Shown: positions 1 through 7,678, counted from the first letter of the stretch. The stretch: 64,000 nt of DNA from Blastococcus tunisiensis (GCF_900112815.1 NZ_FOND01000016.1:1-64000); one strand, 5' to 3'. The notes: generated by a model not told the origin, from the letters alone. A program made the numbers and translations.

Positions 1-284
1 GTCGAGGGGCTGCGCCTCAGCCGGCGGGCGATCTCCCGGACGCCCAGACCGGCTGCCCGATCCAGGGCGATCTCCTCGCGCTCGCTGAAGGACAGGTATC
101 GGCCTTTGGGCTCGGCCAGATGTACCGGCGGGATGCCGCCGGCCCCGAGGAACCACCGGCGCCCGGTGCTGCCGGTGACCCCGACAGCTGCCGCGGCGTC
201 CTCGGTGGAGGATCCCGCGGCGATCAACCGCCAGAACCGTCGGCGCACCTCGTTCGGGAGCGGAACATGCCCGGTCGTACCCAT
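1..284 (-). CDS. IS30-family transposase, N-terminal part (cut by window edge)
   Basis: The minus strand read from ATG at 284 gives 94 residues, open to position 1. They contain two helix-turn-helix-like blocks: FWRLIAAGSSTEDAAAAVGV with GRRWF near residues 18-45, and YLSFSEREEIAL followed by GLGVREIARRLRRSPST near 65-94. This is the N-terminal DNA-binding part typical of actinobacterial IS30-family transposases; the DDE catalytic domain would lie left of the window. The start is chosen because an in-frame ATG precedes the conserved block. A 10-bp perfect hairpin covers the leader just upstream. Known of the family: cut-and-copy transposition through a circular intermediate. Whether this copy is intact cannot be seen. 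Confidence 0.85.
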   Translation of the reverse strand, partial: MGTTGHVPLPNEVRRRFWRLIAAGSSTEDAAAAVGVTGSTGRRWFLGAGGIPPVHLAEPKGRYLSFSEREEIALDRAAGLGVREIARRLRRSPS

Positions 285-287
285 CGA

Positions 288-314
288 CAACACCTCGTCT
301 TCATCGAGGTGTTG
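288..314. repeat. 10-bp perfect hairpin in transposase leader
   Basis: CAACACCTCG at 288-297 and CGAGGTGTTG at 305-314 are perfect inverted complements around a 7-nt loop. It lies directly upstream of the transposase ATG (284), so it could mask translation from read-through transcripts or be a sub-terminal transposase binding site. Either role is inference. Confidence 0.7.
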
Positions 315-379
315 CGTCGACTCCTTGAACCCGAGGAGAGCTGGGCTTCTGGCCTGCTCATAGGCATGCGGTCGAATAC

Positions 380-955
380 TTGATGCAGATCGAGCGTGAC
401 CTCGTGGCTCTGGAGGCCTCAGGCGAAGACGTCGAGCATTACCGTGACACGCTCCCTGCGTGGTACCGCGCCGTGTTCTCCACGGAGCAAGCCTGGACAG
501 GCGGAGTCAATAAAGCCACACCGATCGTTGATCCACGCGACCTGCGACTCCTCCGGGCGCTTGCGGGTCAAGTCGACAGCGTCGGACTGAACCCTAAGCC
601 CGCGCCTGACTTCCTCGCGCATTTGCAGGAGGCTCTCGGTGATGCGCGGCAGCTCATCCTGGACGCTGGGCCTGATGTGCTTTCCGACGCGGCCCGTCGC
701 TACCTCCTTGGACTGGTGCGGGAGGCAGAAAGGTGCATCGAGGAGATTGATGCCTTCGGTACAGCGGCCGTCCGAAGAGTGACCTTCGAACTGGGCGGGG
801 CCATGGCTTCGATAGCCGAGGTCGCCAGCGACGAGAACGTGAAGAAGACCTGGCGTGAGAAGTCACGCGCCGTGCTCATTCAGTGGGCTGGTCTTGTTCC
901 AACAGCTGCCATAACCACGGTCGTGACGCAGATGATCGAGGGTGGCATGAGCTAG
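380..955 (+). CDS. Hypothetical protein, possibly 5'-truncated by the IS
   Basis: Unrecognised 191-aa, mainly helical protein with charged amphipathic stretches and a more hydrophobic C-terminus (residues ~165-188). No catalytic motif is apparent. The listed start is TTG, with an ATG as the next codon, and there is no convincing Shine-Dalgarno sequence. The frame stays open upstream back to 329, inside the presumed IS end, and that extension reads as plausible protein (HRHAVEYLMQIERD). The gene may therefore have lost its true N-terminus when the IS30 element inserted. It is the only plus-strand gene in the phage-like element, and its base composition looks lower in GC than the flanking genes, as cargo genes of mobile elements often are. 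Function unknown. Confidence 0.5.
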   Translation: MMQIERDLVALEASGEDVEHYRDTLPAWYRAVFSTEQAWTGGVNKATPIVDPRDLRLLRALAGQVDSVGLNPKPAPDFLAHLQEALGDARQLILDAGPDVLSDAARRYLLGLVREAERCIEEIDAFGTAAVRRVTFELGGAMASIAEVASDENVKKTWREKSRAVLIQWAGLVPTAAITTVVTQMIEGGMS

Positions 956-1128
956 CGGCGGCTTCCCGAAGGCGGTTGAACGCTCAGAAAAACTTCATGA
1001 GCACCCGGACCGCGCGAGGACACCTGCGGCAGGGCTCAAGCTTTCGTTCGCTCGGGAACAATCGCTCCGCCATCCGCCGCGCGACGTCGGATCAGGCGCC
1101 GCGCGGCGGGGAGGACGGCGTCGTCGTG

Positions 1129-1347
1129 TCAGTCGAGCGGCCGGAAGCCACCCTCCCTGGTGTCGAACAGCAGCAGCTTGGGCTCGTTGTCCGTCGCCGG
1201 ACGCGGCGTGAGGCGCTGGCGCAGGTCGGCGATCAGCGCCTTGACCTCGATGACCAGTTCCTCCGTCGTCGGCATCACGTCGTTCGGTACCTCCACGACG
1301 CGGCCGTCCGCGTCCATCGTGAGTGCGGTGCGGACGATCGGCTTCAT
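1129..1347 (-). CDS. Small hypothetical phage protein
   Basis: 72 aa beginning MKPIVRTALTMDADG, with an acidic/helical centre (TTEELVIEVKALIADLRQRL) that looks like a short coiled coil, and a C-terminal LLLFDTREGGF segment. It starts inside the end of the upstream 89-aa gene (ATGA overlap, 4 bp at 1344-1347), so the two are translationally coupled and it is the last gene of the minus-strand capsid-portal operon. No family is recognised. Position downstream of a portal gene would fit a head accessory or neck protein, but nothing in the sequence proves that. Confidence 0.6.
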   Translation of the reverse strand: MKPIVRTALTMDADGRVVEVPNDVMPTTEELVIEVKALIADLRQRLTPRPATDNEPKLLLFDTREGGFRPLD

Positions 1348-1613
1348 CCCAGACCTGCCATGCGCTGCCGTGCCCGCCTGCGGCGCTGATGCGCGGCACG
1401 GCGTTCGATGAACTGCACGGACAGGCGGTCTGTCCCGGCGCGGACGTGGTGCTCAGGCCGCCCGTTCAGCATCTCGTTCCAACGCTCGGCGTACGTCGGG
1501 TCAGAGAAGCGGTGCCGGTAGCGGCCCCATAGCTCGGAGCACGCAGTGGAGCAGTACGGCCGGTTTGGCTGCGCCGTGAACACGCAGCCGTCCCGCCTAC
1601 AAGCGGAGTCCAT
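1344..1613 (-). CDS. Small zinc-finger protein of the phage-like element
   Basis: 89 aa. The N-terminus carries four cysteines, C5-x4-C10 and C21-x3-C25 (CRRDGC ... YCSTAC), a treble-clef or zinc-ribbon arrangement, followed by an Arg-rich C-terminus suited to nucleic-acid binding. An AAAGGA Shine-Dalgarno sequence lies before ATG 1613. It follows the portal gene by 25 nt and overlaps the next gene by 4 bp. The Cys spacing resembles that of the 78-aa protein at 5686-5922, so the two may be distant relatives. The His residues needed for an HNH nuclease are not clearly present, so that role is not claimed. Confidence 0.6.
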   Translation of the reverse strand: MDSACRRDGCVFTAQPNRPYCSTACSELWGRYRHRFSDPTYAERWNEMLNGRPEHHVRAGTDRLSVQFIERRAAHQRRRRARQRMAGLG

Positions 1614-1638
1614 CGGACGTCCTTTCGGTTGAGGATGA

Positions 1639-2799
1639 TCAGGCGACAGCCGGCCCGTTGTCCGGGCGGGCGTTGTTCGGCAGGGGCGGCAGGTCTTCGA
1701 TGCGGCGGACCTCGTCCAGCGTCAGGAACCCCGCGCGCAGGCCGACCTCGTGGGCGCGGTAGCGGGTGACGGTCTCGCCGCGCAGGAGCGCGTCGGTGTT
1801 CAGCTTCACCTGGGCGAGTGGCCGCTCCTCGCGGACGAGTCGCGTCATGTGCGACTCGAGCCGCGTGAGGTGCCCGCCGAGCGAGAACACGACGAACCCG
1901 CGCGACATCTCCTGGATGCCCGCGCCCCACGAACTGGTCTTCTCCGTGGAGCCGATCAGGTGCGGCGGCACGCGGAACGCACGCGCGACGTCCTCGACAG
2001 ACCAGCGCCGGGTGGCGAGCAGTTCCGCGTCGGCCGGAGACACCGAAAGCCCACGGAACTTCGCGCCCTCGGTGATGACACCGACGCCGCCCTTCTTCTC
2101 GCCGCCGTGCGCGTCCTGCCAGCCTTGCTTCAGCTGGTTGACGCCCTGGTCGCTGAGCTGGCCCTCGACCTCGATGAGGCCTCCCGGCATGGCTCCGTTC
2201 CGCAGCAGTGCGGCGGCGTGGCGCTGGGCCTCCAGGGCCACGGCCGTCGTCTCAGCCGCCGCGCGCAGCGGCGACATGCCGACGAGCGATCCGGGCTTCC
2301 GCGTGAGCGGGATGTGGACGATGTCGGCGGCAGTCAGCTCGCGGCCGTCCACGTAGTAGACGATCTGGGTGCGGTTGCCGACGCGCTTCTTGCGCGGTGC
2401 GACGCGGTCCGGGTCGAGGACCCAGATGCGTTCGATCCGCTGCGCGGCGTCGCGTTCCGTCAGCAGGTACGCGTTGCCACGGAGCAGGAGCGACGTGACC
2501 GACTGCTCGATGATGTCGCGCGGCAGGTCTTCGTCGTTCGGCTCGGCCAGCCAGCGCGGCGAGGCGACCTCGATGCGGGAACGGCCGCGACGCTCGAACA
2601 CGTCGATCGGCAGCCCGGCGATCGTGTCGGCGAGCAGGGTGACGGCGGCGTAGGTCGCCGTGACGCCGAGCGCGTCGTCCGTCGTGATCGGCGTGTTCGT
2701 CTCGGCGAGCAGCTGCTCGATCGTCAGCGGCCGGTTGCCGTTCTCGACGGAGCGCTGCTCGACGCCGAGTGCGCGTGCGAAGGCACGGCGTGAGTTCAT
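1639..2799 (-). CDS. HK97-family phage portal protein
   Basis: About 386 aa. Recognisable portal features include TYAAVTLLADTIAGLPIDVF near the N-terminus, LLLRGNAYLL, VWVLDP-like IWVLDPDRV, and the central IPLTRKPGSLVGMSPLRAA. The RVPPHLIG and GFVVFSLGGHLTRLE segments in the C-terminal half are typical. The portal forms the dodecameric ring at one capsid vertex through which DNA is packaged. I chose ATG 2799 over an upstream in-frame codon (2838) because AGGAG lies 8 nt before it. It follows the capsid gene by 93 nt. In canonical head modules portal precedes protease and capsid; here the order is capsid then portal and the protease is absent. Length is normal for the family. Confidence 0.92.
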   Translation of the reverse strand: MNSRRAFARALGVEQRSVENGNRPLTIEQLLAETNTPITTDDALGVTATYAAVTLLADTIAGLPIDVFERRGRSRIEVASPRWLAEPNDEDLPRDIIEQSVTSLLLRGNAYLLTERDAAQRIERIWVLDPDRVAPRKKRVGNRTQIVYYVDGRELTAADIVHIPLTRKPGSLVGMSPLRAAAETTAVALEAQRHAAALLRNGAMPGGLIEVEGQLSDQGVNQLKQGWQDAHGGEKKGGVGVITEGAKFRGLSVSPADAELLATRRWSVEDVARAFRVPPHLIGSTEKTSSWGAGIQEMSRGFVVFSLGGHLTRLESHMTRLVREERPLAQVKLNTDALLRGETVTRYRAHEVGLRAGFLTLDEVRRIEDLPPLPNNARPDNGPAVA

Positions 2800-2892
2800 G
2801 GTGGGACTCCTGGTTGGCGATGGAGGCGATGACGGCAACGGCCGCCCCGCAGCGCGATCAGCGCCACGGAGCGGCCGTTGGTAGTCAGTGCG

Positions 2893-4089
2893 TCAGTTCG
2901 TGACGCCGCTGACGAGCTGGAACGCGTCGCCGCGCAGCAGCTGGACGTCGGCCCGCAGGGTCGCCAGGAAGCCGACCATGCCCTCGTCGGCGTACCGCTC
3001 GGTCAGCGCGCGGACGCTGAAGGCCGAACGGATGCCGTAGGCGACGTAGCTGAAGTCACCGACGACGATGTCGGCGGTGTCCGTGGACGCGCCGACGGTC
3101 AGGTCGGTCGGCATCCCGGCCGAGGCCAGGAAGCGGACGTCGCTGAGGTAGGCCGGGGCGGCGACGAACTGGTTGTTGAGGTCGCGCTCCGTGCGGATCG
3201 CGGCGTCCGTCCGGGTGGACAGCAGGGCGGCCTTCGGGTCGTAGCCACGGCCACGGACGGCGGCGACGGCAGCGATGACGTCGTCGTAGGTGGCGTCCGC
3301 ACCGTCGGTGGTGCCGAGGGTGGTCTGCGACCCGGCGGGCAGCCACAGCTTCAGGCCCTTGGGCTGCGGCGCGACGCCGGTGCCGTAGATGCCGACCCGG
3401 TCGAGCTCGATGGCGAACGCGTCGCCGAGCGCGGCCTGGACCTCCGCGCCGAGCGCCGGGGCGTCCTCGAGGGCCTCGACGGAGGCCTTGACGACGACGG
3501 CGAGCGACCGCGCGGTGAAGCTGACCTGGCCGAACGTCGCCGACGAGTCGCCGATGGACGCGGCCTCAGCGCGCCACGCCGGGGTGGGCCGGCCTTCCAG
3601 GCTGGCCATCTTCAGCGTGGCCGTGGACATCGGGACGATCCGGGCACCGGCCTGGCGCGTCCGCATGTTGTTGACGGCGAGGTCGATCACGCCAGCGGCC
3701 AGCGGGGTCGGCACGAGGAAGCCACCGGCCGAGCCGGTGCCCTCCGACTGCGCACGCCCCTCCACGATGTCGCGGAGGTGGTTGCCGAACTGCTCGACGT
3801 CGGCGCTGCCGCCGCTCAGGTCGCGGAAGCTCGCGCCCTCCGGCAGCGGCCGGTCGTGGCGCACCTCGGTGGAGCGGCCGTCGCGCGGGTCGATCTTGGG
3901 CTCCGGCGCGTCCGTCAGCGAGCGGATGGTGGCGTCGTGCGCCTCGATGGTGGCCTCGATCCGGCCGATCTTCTCCCGCTCCTCGCCGGAGAACTCGCGG
4001 CCCTCGGCGGCGCTCGCCAGGTCACGGAGCTCCTTGACGGCCTTCTCGCGGGCCTCGAAGGCGGCCTTGATCTGCTGCATGGGGTTCAA
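2893..4089 (-). CDS. HK97-family major capsid protein
   Basis: About 398 aa. Residues ~1-60 form a charged coiled coil (FEAREKAVKELRDLASAAEG, IGRIEATIEAHD) matching the HK97 delta/scaffold domain. After a linker comes the shell domain with GTGSAGGFLVPTPLAAGVID, VPMSTATLKM, the RSLAVVVKASVEALEDAP and FAIELDRVGIYGTG segments, and the C-terminal VVGDFSYVAYGIRS. I favour TTG at 4089 because AAGGAG sits 5 nt upstream; the in-frame ATG at 4080 would be 14 nt away. A delta domain is normally removed by a prohead protease, yet none is encoded nearby, so either the shell matures without cleavage or the protease comes from elsewhere. Confidence 0.92.
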   Translation of the reverse strand: MNPMQQIKAAFEAREKAVKELRDLASAAEGREFSGEEREKIGRIEATIEAHDATIRSLTDAPEPKIDPRDGRSTEVRHDRPLPEGASFRDLSGGSADVEQFGNHLRDIVEGRAQSEGTGSAGGFLVPTPLAAGVIDLAVNNMRTRQAGARIVPMSTATLKMASLEGRPTPAWRAEAASIGDSSATFGQVSFTARSLAVVVKASVEALEDAPALGAEVQAALGDAFAIELDRVGIYGTGVAPQPKGLKLWLPAGSQTTLGTTDGADATYDDVIAAVAAVRGRGYDPKAALLSTRTDAAIRTERDLNNQFVAAPAYLSDVRFLASAGMPTDLTVGASTDTADIVVGDFSYVAYGIRSAFSVRALTERYADEGMVGFLATLRADVQLLRGDAFQLVSGVTN

Positions 4090-4548
4090 CTGGACTCCTT
4101 GGTCAGTTGGCGGTGTGCGATGTCGCGCGGCGATGCCTCCACCCCGGCCGCTAGCCGCGCGTGGTCGCGCGACCGGGGGAGTTGTGATGTGGGACGCGGC
4201 GGACGGCGTCGGATACGCGAACGGCCGCCTCAGCCCGTGTGAGCTGAGACGGCCGTCGCGGTCCCCATCGCACGCCCTCGCCAAGGCGTCCCCCGGCCGT
4301 CGTGCGGCCGGAAGTCATGGCGCACGACGAGGCAGGCCGAGTGGGCTCGTGTTCCGCTCGACCTGCCTCGTGCGCCCTATCCCGCGTGTCATCCGTCCCG
4401 GTGCCTAGCCGGGCCACGCGGAGGTCTGTGTGGGTGCGGCGGGACGGCCGCGCGTAATCGCAGCAGCCGCCCCGCCATCCCCTCGATCCCTGGACCCCTC
4501 CAGGCGCCGCCGAGGGTGGAAGGTCCTCGGCGGACGTTCAGTGCGCCG
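4090..4548. other. 459-bp gene-free spacer rich in hairpins
   Basis: No convincing coding sequence lies between the 291-aa gene and the capsid gene. At least six inverted repeats occur in tandem: about 4142-4179, 4221-4256 (13-bp arms, one mismatch), 4293-4311 (7 bp perfect), 4319-4376 (long, bulged), 4489-4504 (6 bp perfect) and 4507-4533 (9 bp perfect). The last lies just after the stop of the 291-aa gene on the minus strand and could end its transcript. The rest might be an RNA structure, a packaging site or a regulatory leader; this is inference. Confidence 0.6.
4507..4533 (-). terminator. Hairpin after the 291-aa gene
   Basis: CCGCCGAGG (4507-4515) pairs perfectly with CCTCGGCGG (4525-4533) around a 9-nt loop, 15 nt beyond the stop codon of the minus-strand gene. 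No T-tract follows, as is common in actinobacteria. Confidence 0.5.
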
Positions 4549-5424
4549 TCAGAGCCGCAGCGGCGCGTTCAGCTCGGTGTTCATGGCCTTCGCCATGAAC
4601 GGCTCGGGGGTCGCCACCGTCGCCGCGTGCGCGATGACGCGCTCCGCGACGATCTGCGCGGCGCGCTCCACCACGTCCTCGTACACCTGATCCATCGCAG
4701 CCTCCTTGCGATAGTGGGCGGTTCCGTCGATCACGCGGCGACGGCCGATGAGCCGGTCTGCGACCGCGTAGAACGTCTTGCGGCCGGGCACGGCGACCTC
4801 GTCGTCGTCCTCGATCCAGTCCTCGATCGCTCCCACGGCGACCTCGTACAGGTCAGCAGCCGCATACGCGCCGGGTGCGACGTCGTCGTCCTCCAGCCAC
4901 GCGCGGACCCAGTCCTCGGACGCGGCGACCTGCGCGGCGCGGATGCGCTCGCGGCGGGTGCGCTGTCGTTCGGCGGGCGTCATCGCCGGAGCGCGTTCGG
5001 CGACCGGCTTGACCTCGCGGTAGGGGCGCAGGCCGGCTCGGACGTGGCGGACGACGTCAGCCAGGTACGCGGCGACGGTGTCCGGCTCGGCCTCGGCGAC
5101 GAACAGGCGCAGGTCGGTGTACGGCCGTCCCGCGTCGTCGCGGTCAGGCAGCGCGGCGATCGCCTGCCGTAGTTCGCCGCTCAGCGCGTCGTCGGCGATC
5201 GGCCGGACGTCCTGGCCGTCCGTGGTGACGATCGCGCCACCGTCGCGGAACAGCGGCCGCGCGGCGATCAGCGCCGGGCGGACGACGTCGGCGAGCACGC
5301 GGGGGCCGGGAAGCTCCACGGACAGGCCGGAGTCGAGCTTGAGGGTGACGGGCCGGAGCGCGGTCGTGCGCTGCCACGGTCCACCGTCACGGAGAGCCGC
5401 CAGGTCGGCTGGGAAGTCAGTCAT
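4549..5424 (-). CDS. Unknown protein of the phage-like element (291 aa)
   Basis: 291 aa; no family recognised with confidence. The N-terminal half (1-130) is mixed and acidic. A basic segment with MTPAERQRTRRERIRAAQ lies near 148-165. The following part (WVRAWLEDDDVAPGAYAAADLYEVAVGAIEDWIED ... FYAVADRLIGRRRVIDG) resembles the winged-helix tail often found at the C-terminus of D5-like phage primases, but no helicase or primase core is present, so a replication role is only a guess. AAGGA lies 8 nt before ATG 5424. It stands alone between two spacers and is transcribed toward the capsid gene, so it may be a regulator or DNA-binding protein of the element. Confidence 0.6.
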   Translation of the reverse strand: MTDFPADLAALRDGGPWQRTTALRPVTLKLDSGLSVELPGPRVLADVVRPALIAARPLFRDGGAIVTTDGQDVRPIADDALSGELRQAIAALPDRDDAGRPYTDLRLFVAEAEPDTVAAYLADVVRHVRAGLRPYREVKPVAERAPAMTPAERQRTRRERIRAAQVAASEDWVRAWLEDDDVAPGAYAAADLYEVAVGAIEDWIEDDDEVAVPGRKTFYAVADRLIGRRRVIDGTAHYRKEAAMDQVYEDVVERAAQIVAERVIAHAATVATPEPFMAKAMNTELNAPLRL

Positions 5425-5668
5425 CTGTAGTCCTTGGGTGAAGCGCGCCGGAGGTCAACCGGTGCGCTGGGAAGTGGTCCGTGCTCGGTCAGGTGCCGCG
5501 CCGGAGGCGGAGAGGGATCAGCTCCCCGCCCCCGGGCGGCTTCGTGTCCGTCGCCGTGCTCGGCCGTCGTCCGCGGGACCACAGATGCGCGGAGGGCGGC
5601 GCTGCCCCCGAGGACCAGTCGGGGGTGAGCGTCAAGGGCGACGTGGTGACGTCAGTGATCAGGGGGCC

Positions 5669-5684
5669 AGCGGCCCCTCAGCAG
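5669..5684 (-). terminator. Hairpin after the 78-aa gene
   Basis: GGGGCC and GGCCCC face each other around a 3-4 nt loop immediately beyond the stop codon of the minus-strand 78-aa gene at 5686. A short intrinsic terminator is likely. Confidence 0.4.
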
Positions 5685-5685
5685 T

Positions 5686-5922
5686 TCAGTCGTCGGTGAG
5701 GCCGAGCCGGCTGAGGCCGTCCTCGGCGATGTCGCGCGCTTCCCAGCCGTCGTTCGCGGCGGCGGCGCGCGCCAGGATGTCGCGGACGTCGTCGCGGAAC
5801 TGCTCGTTGCGTTCCTTCTGGATGCGCCGCGATCGCCGGACGCGGCAGTTGACGCTGCACGTCAACTTGATCTGGCCAGGAGCCGGACGCATGGGCCCGA
5901 AGCACTCCGAACACGTGAGCAT
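5686..5922 (-). CDS. Small zinc-finger protein next to the integrase
   Basis: 78 aa. Four cysteines (C4-x2-C7 and C22-x3-C26: CSECFG ... CSVNC) are followed by a strongly basic RVRRSRRIQKERNEQ helix and an acidic C-terminus. This is a small DNA- or RNA-binding protein. GGGAGG lies 9 nt before ATG 5922. Its position beside a serine integrase would suit a recombination directionality factor or repressor, but known factors share little sequence, so this is inference. Cys spacing echoes the 89-aa protein at 1344-1613. The upstream region is the 31-bp inverted-repeat cassette, which probably contains or controls its promoter. Confidence 0.6.
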   Translation of the reverse strand: MLTCSECFGPMRPAPGQIKLTCSVNCRVRRSRRIQKERNEQFRDDVRDILARAAAANDGWEARDIAEDGLSRLGLTDD

Positions 5923-6247
5923 GGCGCGCGGCCTCCCTTCGCACGGGCGTTGGTTTCGCCCTCACTTGGTAGGGGGCCCGCAGTTCAGCGCGACGTGCGC
6001 TTTCGCAGTCCGGCGCCCAGGGAAGTTATGAAGCCGTGACCCTCTCGCGTGGCGGCGGATGCCGCTCCTGAGCGATGGCGTCCTGCGAGAGTGGAGAAAC
6101 CTGTCACGAGTGACGGTACTGAGACTCTCCGTATTAGTTGTGTAGCTGCTGCTTTGCTGCTGTTCTTAGAGAAGTAGTGACTAGAACAAGAACCGTCACT
6201 CGTGACAGGTTTCTCCACTCTCAGGAGGCGCCGCCCTTCCGCCGCGC
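5923..6247. other. 325-bp intergenic region with inverted-repeat cassette
   Basis: No gene is supported here. It holds two perfect 31-bp inverted repeats (6087-6117 and 6192-6222) and the AT-rich 74 nt between them, with ordinary high-GC sequence on each side. It separates the integrase 3' end from the 78-aa gene 5' end on the same strand. Confidence 0.7.
6087..6222. repeat. 31-bp perfect inverted repeat flanking a 74-nt AT-rich core
   Basis: The arm beginning GAGAGTGGAGAAACCTGTCA at 6087-6117 is repeated without mismatch in inverse orientation at 6192-6222. The 74-nt core is strikingly poorer in GC (near 45%) than anything around it and holds a GCTGCT repeat plus promoter-like TAATAC/TATTAG words. 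Each arm also contains a small palindrome (GTCAC-GA-GTGAC). Candidate roles are an invertible promoter, an excision/integrase accessory site or a terminator; none is proven. Confidence 0.85.
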
Positions 6248-7678
6248 TCAGTCGGCGTCGCCGCCGCCCTCGCGCCAGTCGATCCGCAGCCGCGACGCGT
6301 CCACGCCGCGCCGTCCGCGCACGCCAGGTCGCACGACGACGGCCGCGATCGCGTCGGCCAGCAGCGCACGCCGCCCGTCCACGTCCACGCGCGCCCATCG
6401 TTCGGCGAACGTCTCGCCGGACGGCACGGCCGTCGTTGTCGGCGCAGCCGGCTGTGCGGCCAGCTCCTCGCGCCGCGCGCGCAGCGCCGTCAGCCGCTCC
6501 ACGAGCGCCGGAACGTCGGCCGACGGGTCGGCCATGCGCGCCGCCGTGGCGCGGATGGCCTCCTCGACCTCGGCGAGTCCGGCGACTTCCGGCGCGGACG
6601 TGATGACGTCCACGACCTCGAACCGGCCGACCGTGGCGAGCAGTTCGGCCGTCAGCAGGTCATCGACGGCGTCGGCGTTGACGGACACCGGCGACGGACA
6701 CAGTCGCCCGGACGACCTCGTCGCGCAGCGGTAGGTCGGCACGCCAGCGCCGTTGACGCCGACGCGGAGCGGCGCATCGCAGCCGGAACAGCGCAGCAGG
6801 CCGGACGCCAGGCGTGCGGCACGCCGCCGACGTTCGCCAGCCGGCTTCGGCGCGAGCGCCGCGCGGAGGCGCATCGCCTCGTCCACCGTCACGAGCGGCG
6901 TCCACGCCACGACAGGCAGGCCGTCGTCGCCGCGCAGCACGTCGCCGCGATGCACGACGCGGCCGAGGATCGCGTCACCGACGAGCAGCTGCCGGACGGA
7001 CTGGATCGACCACTCCTTTGCGCGCCGTGGACGGATGCCGCGCGCGTTGAGGTCCTGCGCGGCGGCGTACAGCGATCCGCCGTCCAGCACCGTCGCCACC
7101 AGCTGGCGCACCACGGCCGACTCGTCCGGGTCCGGAACAAGAACGCGGCCGGGACCGTCAGGGTTCGCAGCCGTCCGATAGCCGTACGGCACGTTGCCGC
7201 CCGCGAATCGGCCGGCCCGGCGGACGCCGTCGATGCCGTCCGCGACCCGCGCCGCGATCGTCGCCGCTTCCATCTCGGCGAAGGCGGCGAGGATCGTCGC
7301 CACGAACCGGCCGGACGGCGTCGTCAGGTCCAACGACTCCGCGACGGACACGAGCGCCGCGCCGTGCTGTTCGGCCTCGTCGGCGAACGCGCGGAAGTCG
7401 ATGACGTTGCGCGCCAGGCGGTCGAGCTTGGCGAAGATGACGACGTCCACGTCCGCCCAGCGGTCGCGGATCGCGTGCAGGCCGGGGCGATCGAGCCGGA
7501 GGCCCTTGTCAGACCCGGAGACGTCCAGGTCGCGGACGACGTCGATGACGTGCCAGCCCTTCGCGGCGGCGTAGGCGCGGCACGCGGCCTCCTGCCGCTC
7601 CGGCGACGTGGACGGGTCCGCCTCGCCACGATGCGACGACAGGCGGACGTAGACGATCGCGGTACGTTCCGTAGTCAC
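6248..7678 (-). CDS. Large serine recombinase (phage integrase)
   Basis: 476 aa from GTG 7678. The resolvase-type catalytic domain (1-~155) has YVRLSS with nucleophile Ser14, the FAKLDRLARN motif (~83-91) with catalytic arginines, and FVATILAAFAEMEAATIAARV leading into the long E-helix. The Recombinase domain follows (NVPYGYR, ~162-280), then a zinc ribbon with C297-x2-C300, C318 and C327, and a coiled coil (~380-430), the order expected for large serine integrases. Such enzymes join attP and attB through a 2-bp core and need a directionality factor to excise. The frame continues upstream to 7966, but that part lies opposite tadA, and the catalytic domain begins at the chosen start. No strong Shine-Dalgarno is seen. 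The gene ends 26 bp from the inverted-repeat cassette. Confidence 0.93.
   Translation of the reverse strand: MTTERTAIVYVRLSSHRGEADPSTSPERQEAACRAYAAAKGWHVIDVVRDLDVSGSDKGLRLDRPGLHAIRDRWADVDVVIFAKLDRLARNVIDFRAFADEAEQHGAALVSVAESLDLTTPSGRFVATILAAFAEMEAATIAARVADGIDGVRRAGRFAGGNVPYGYRTAANPDGPGRVLVPDPDESAVVRQLVATVLDGGSLYAAAQDLNARGIRPRRAKEWSIQSVRQLLVGDAILGRVVHRGDVLRGDDGLPVVAWTPLVTVDEAMRLRAALAPKPAGERRRRAARLASGLLRCSGCDAPLRVGVNGAGVPTYRCATRSSGRLCPSPVSVNADAVDDLLTAELLATVGRFEVVDVITSAPEVAGLAEVEEAIRATAARMADPSADVPALVERLTALRARREELAAQPAAPTTTAVPSGETFAERWARVDVDGRRALLADAIAAVVVRPGVRGRRGVDASRLRIDWREGGGDAD

Larger units (their letters stand above)
1..335 (-). mobile_element. Right end of an IS30-type insertion sequence (approximate boundary)
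   Basis: The transposase 5' end plus about 50 nt of leader are present. A terminal inverted repeat should lie just beyond the leader hairpin, around 310-335. The other end is outside the window, so the boundary and any target duplication are inferred and approximate. Confidence 0.55.

Noticed and set aside
1344-1613. HNH endonuclease
   Set aside because: Cysteine pairs are present, but the HNH histidine/asparagine pattern is not.
1466-1930. Prohead protease or extra head gene overlapping the portal end
   Set aside because: The frame is an antisense-type shadow inside the portal gene without serine-protease motifs.
2878-4242. Long plus-strand frame opposite the capsid gene
   Set aside because: Composition-driven antisense shadow of the capsid reading frame; no family features and no ribosome site.
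5985-6398. Minus-strand frame across the 31-bp inverted repeats
   Set aside because: It overlaps the integrase 3' end in another frame and its sequence is low-complexity Arg-rich; the repeat itself explains the open frame.
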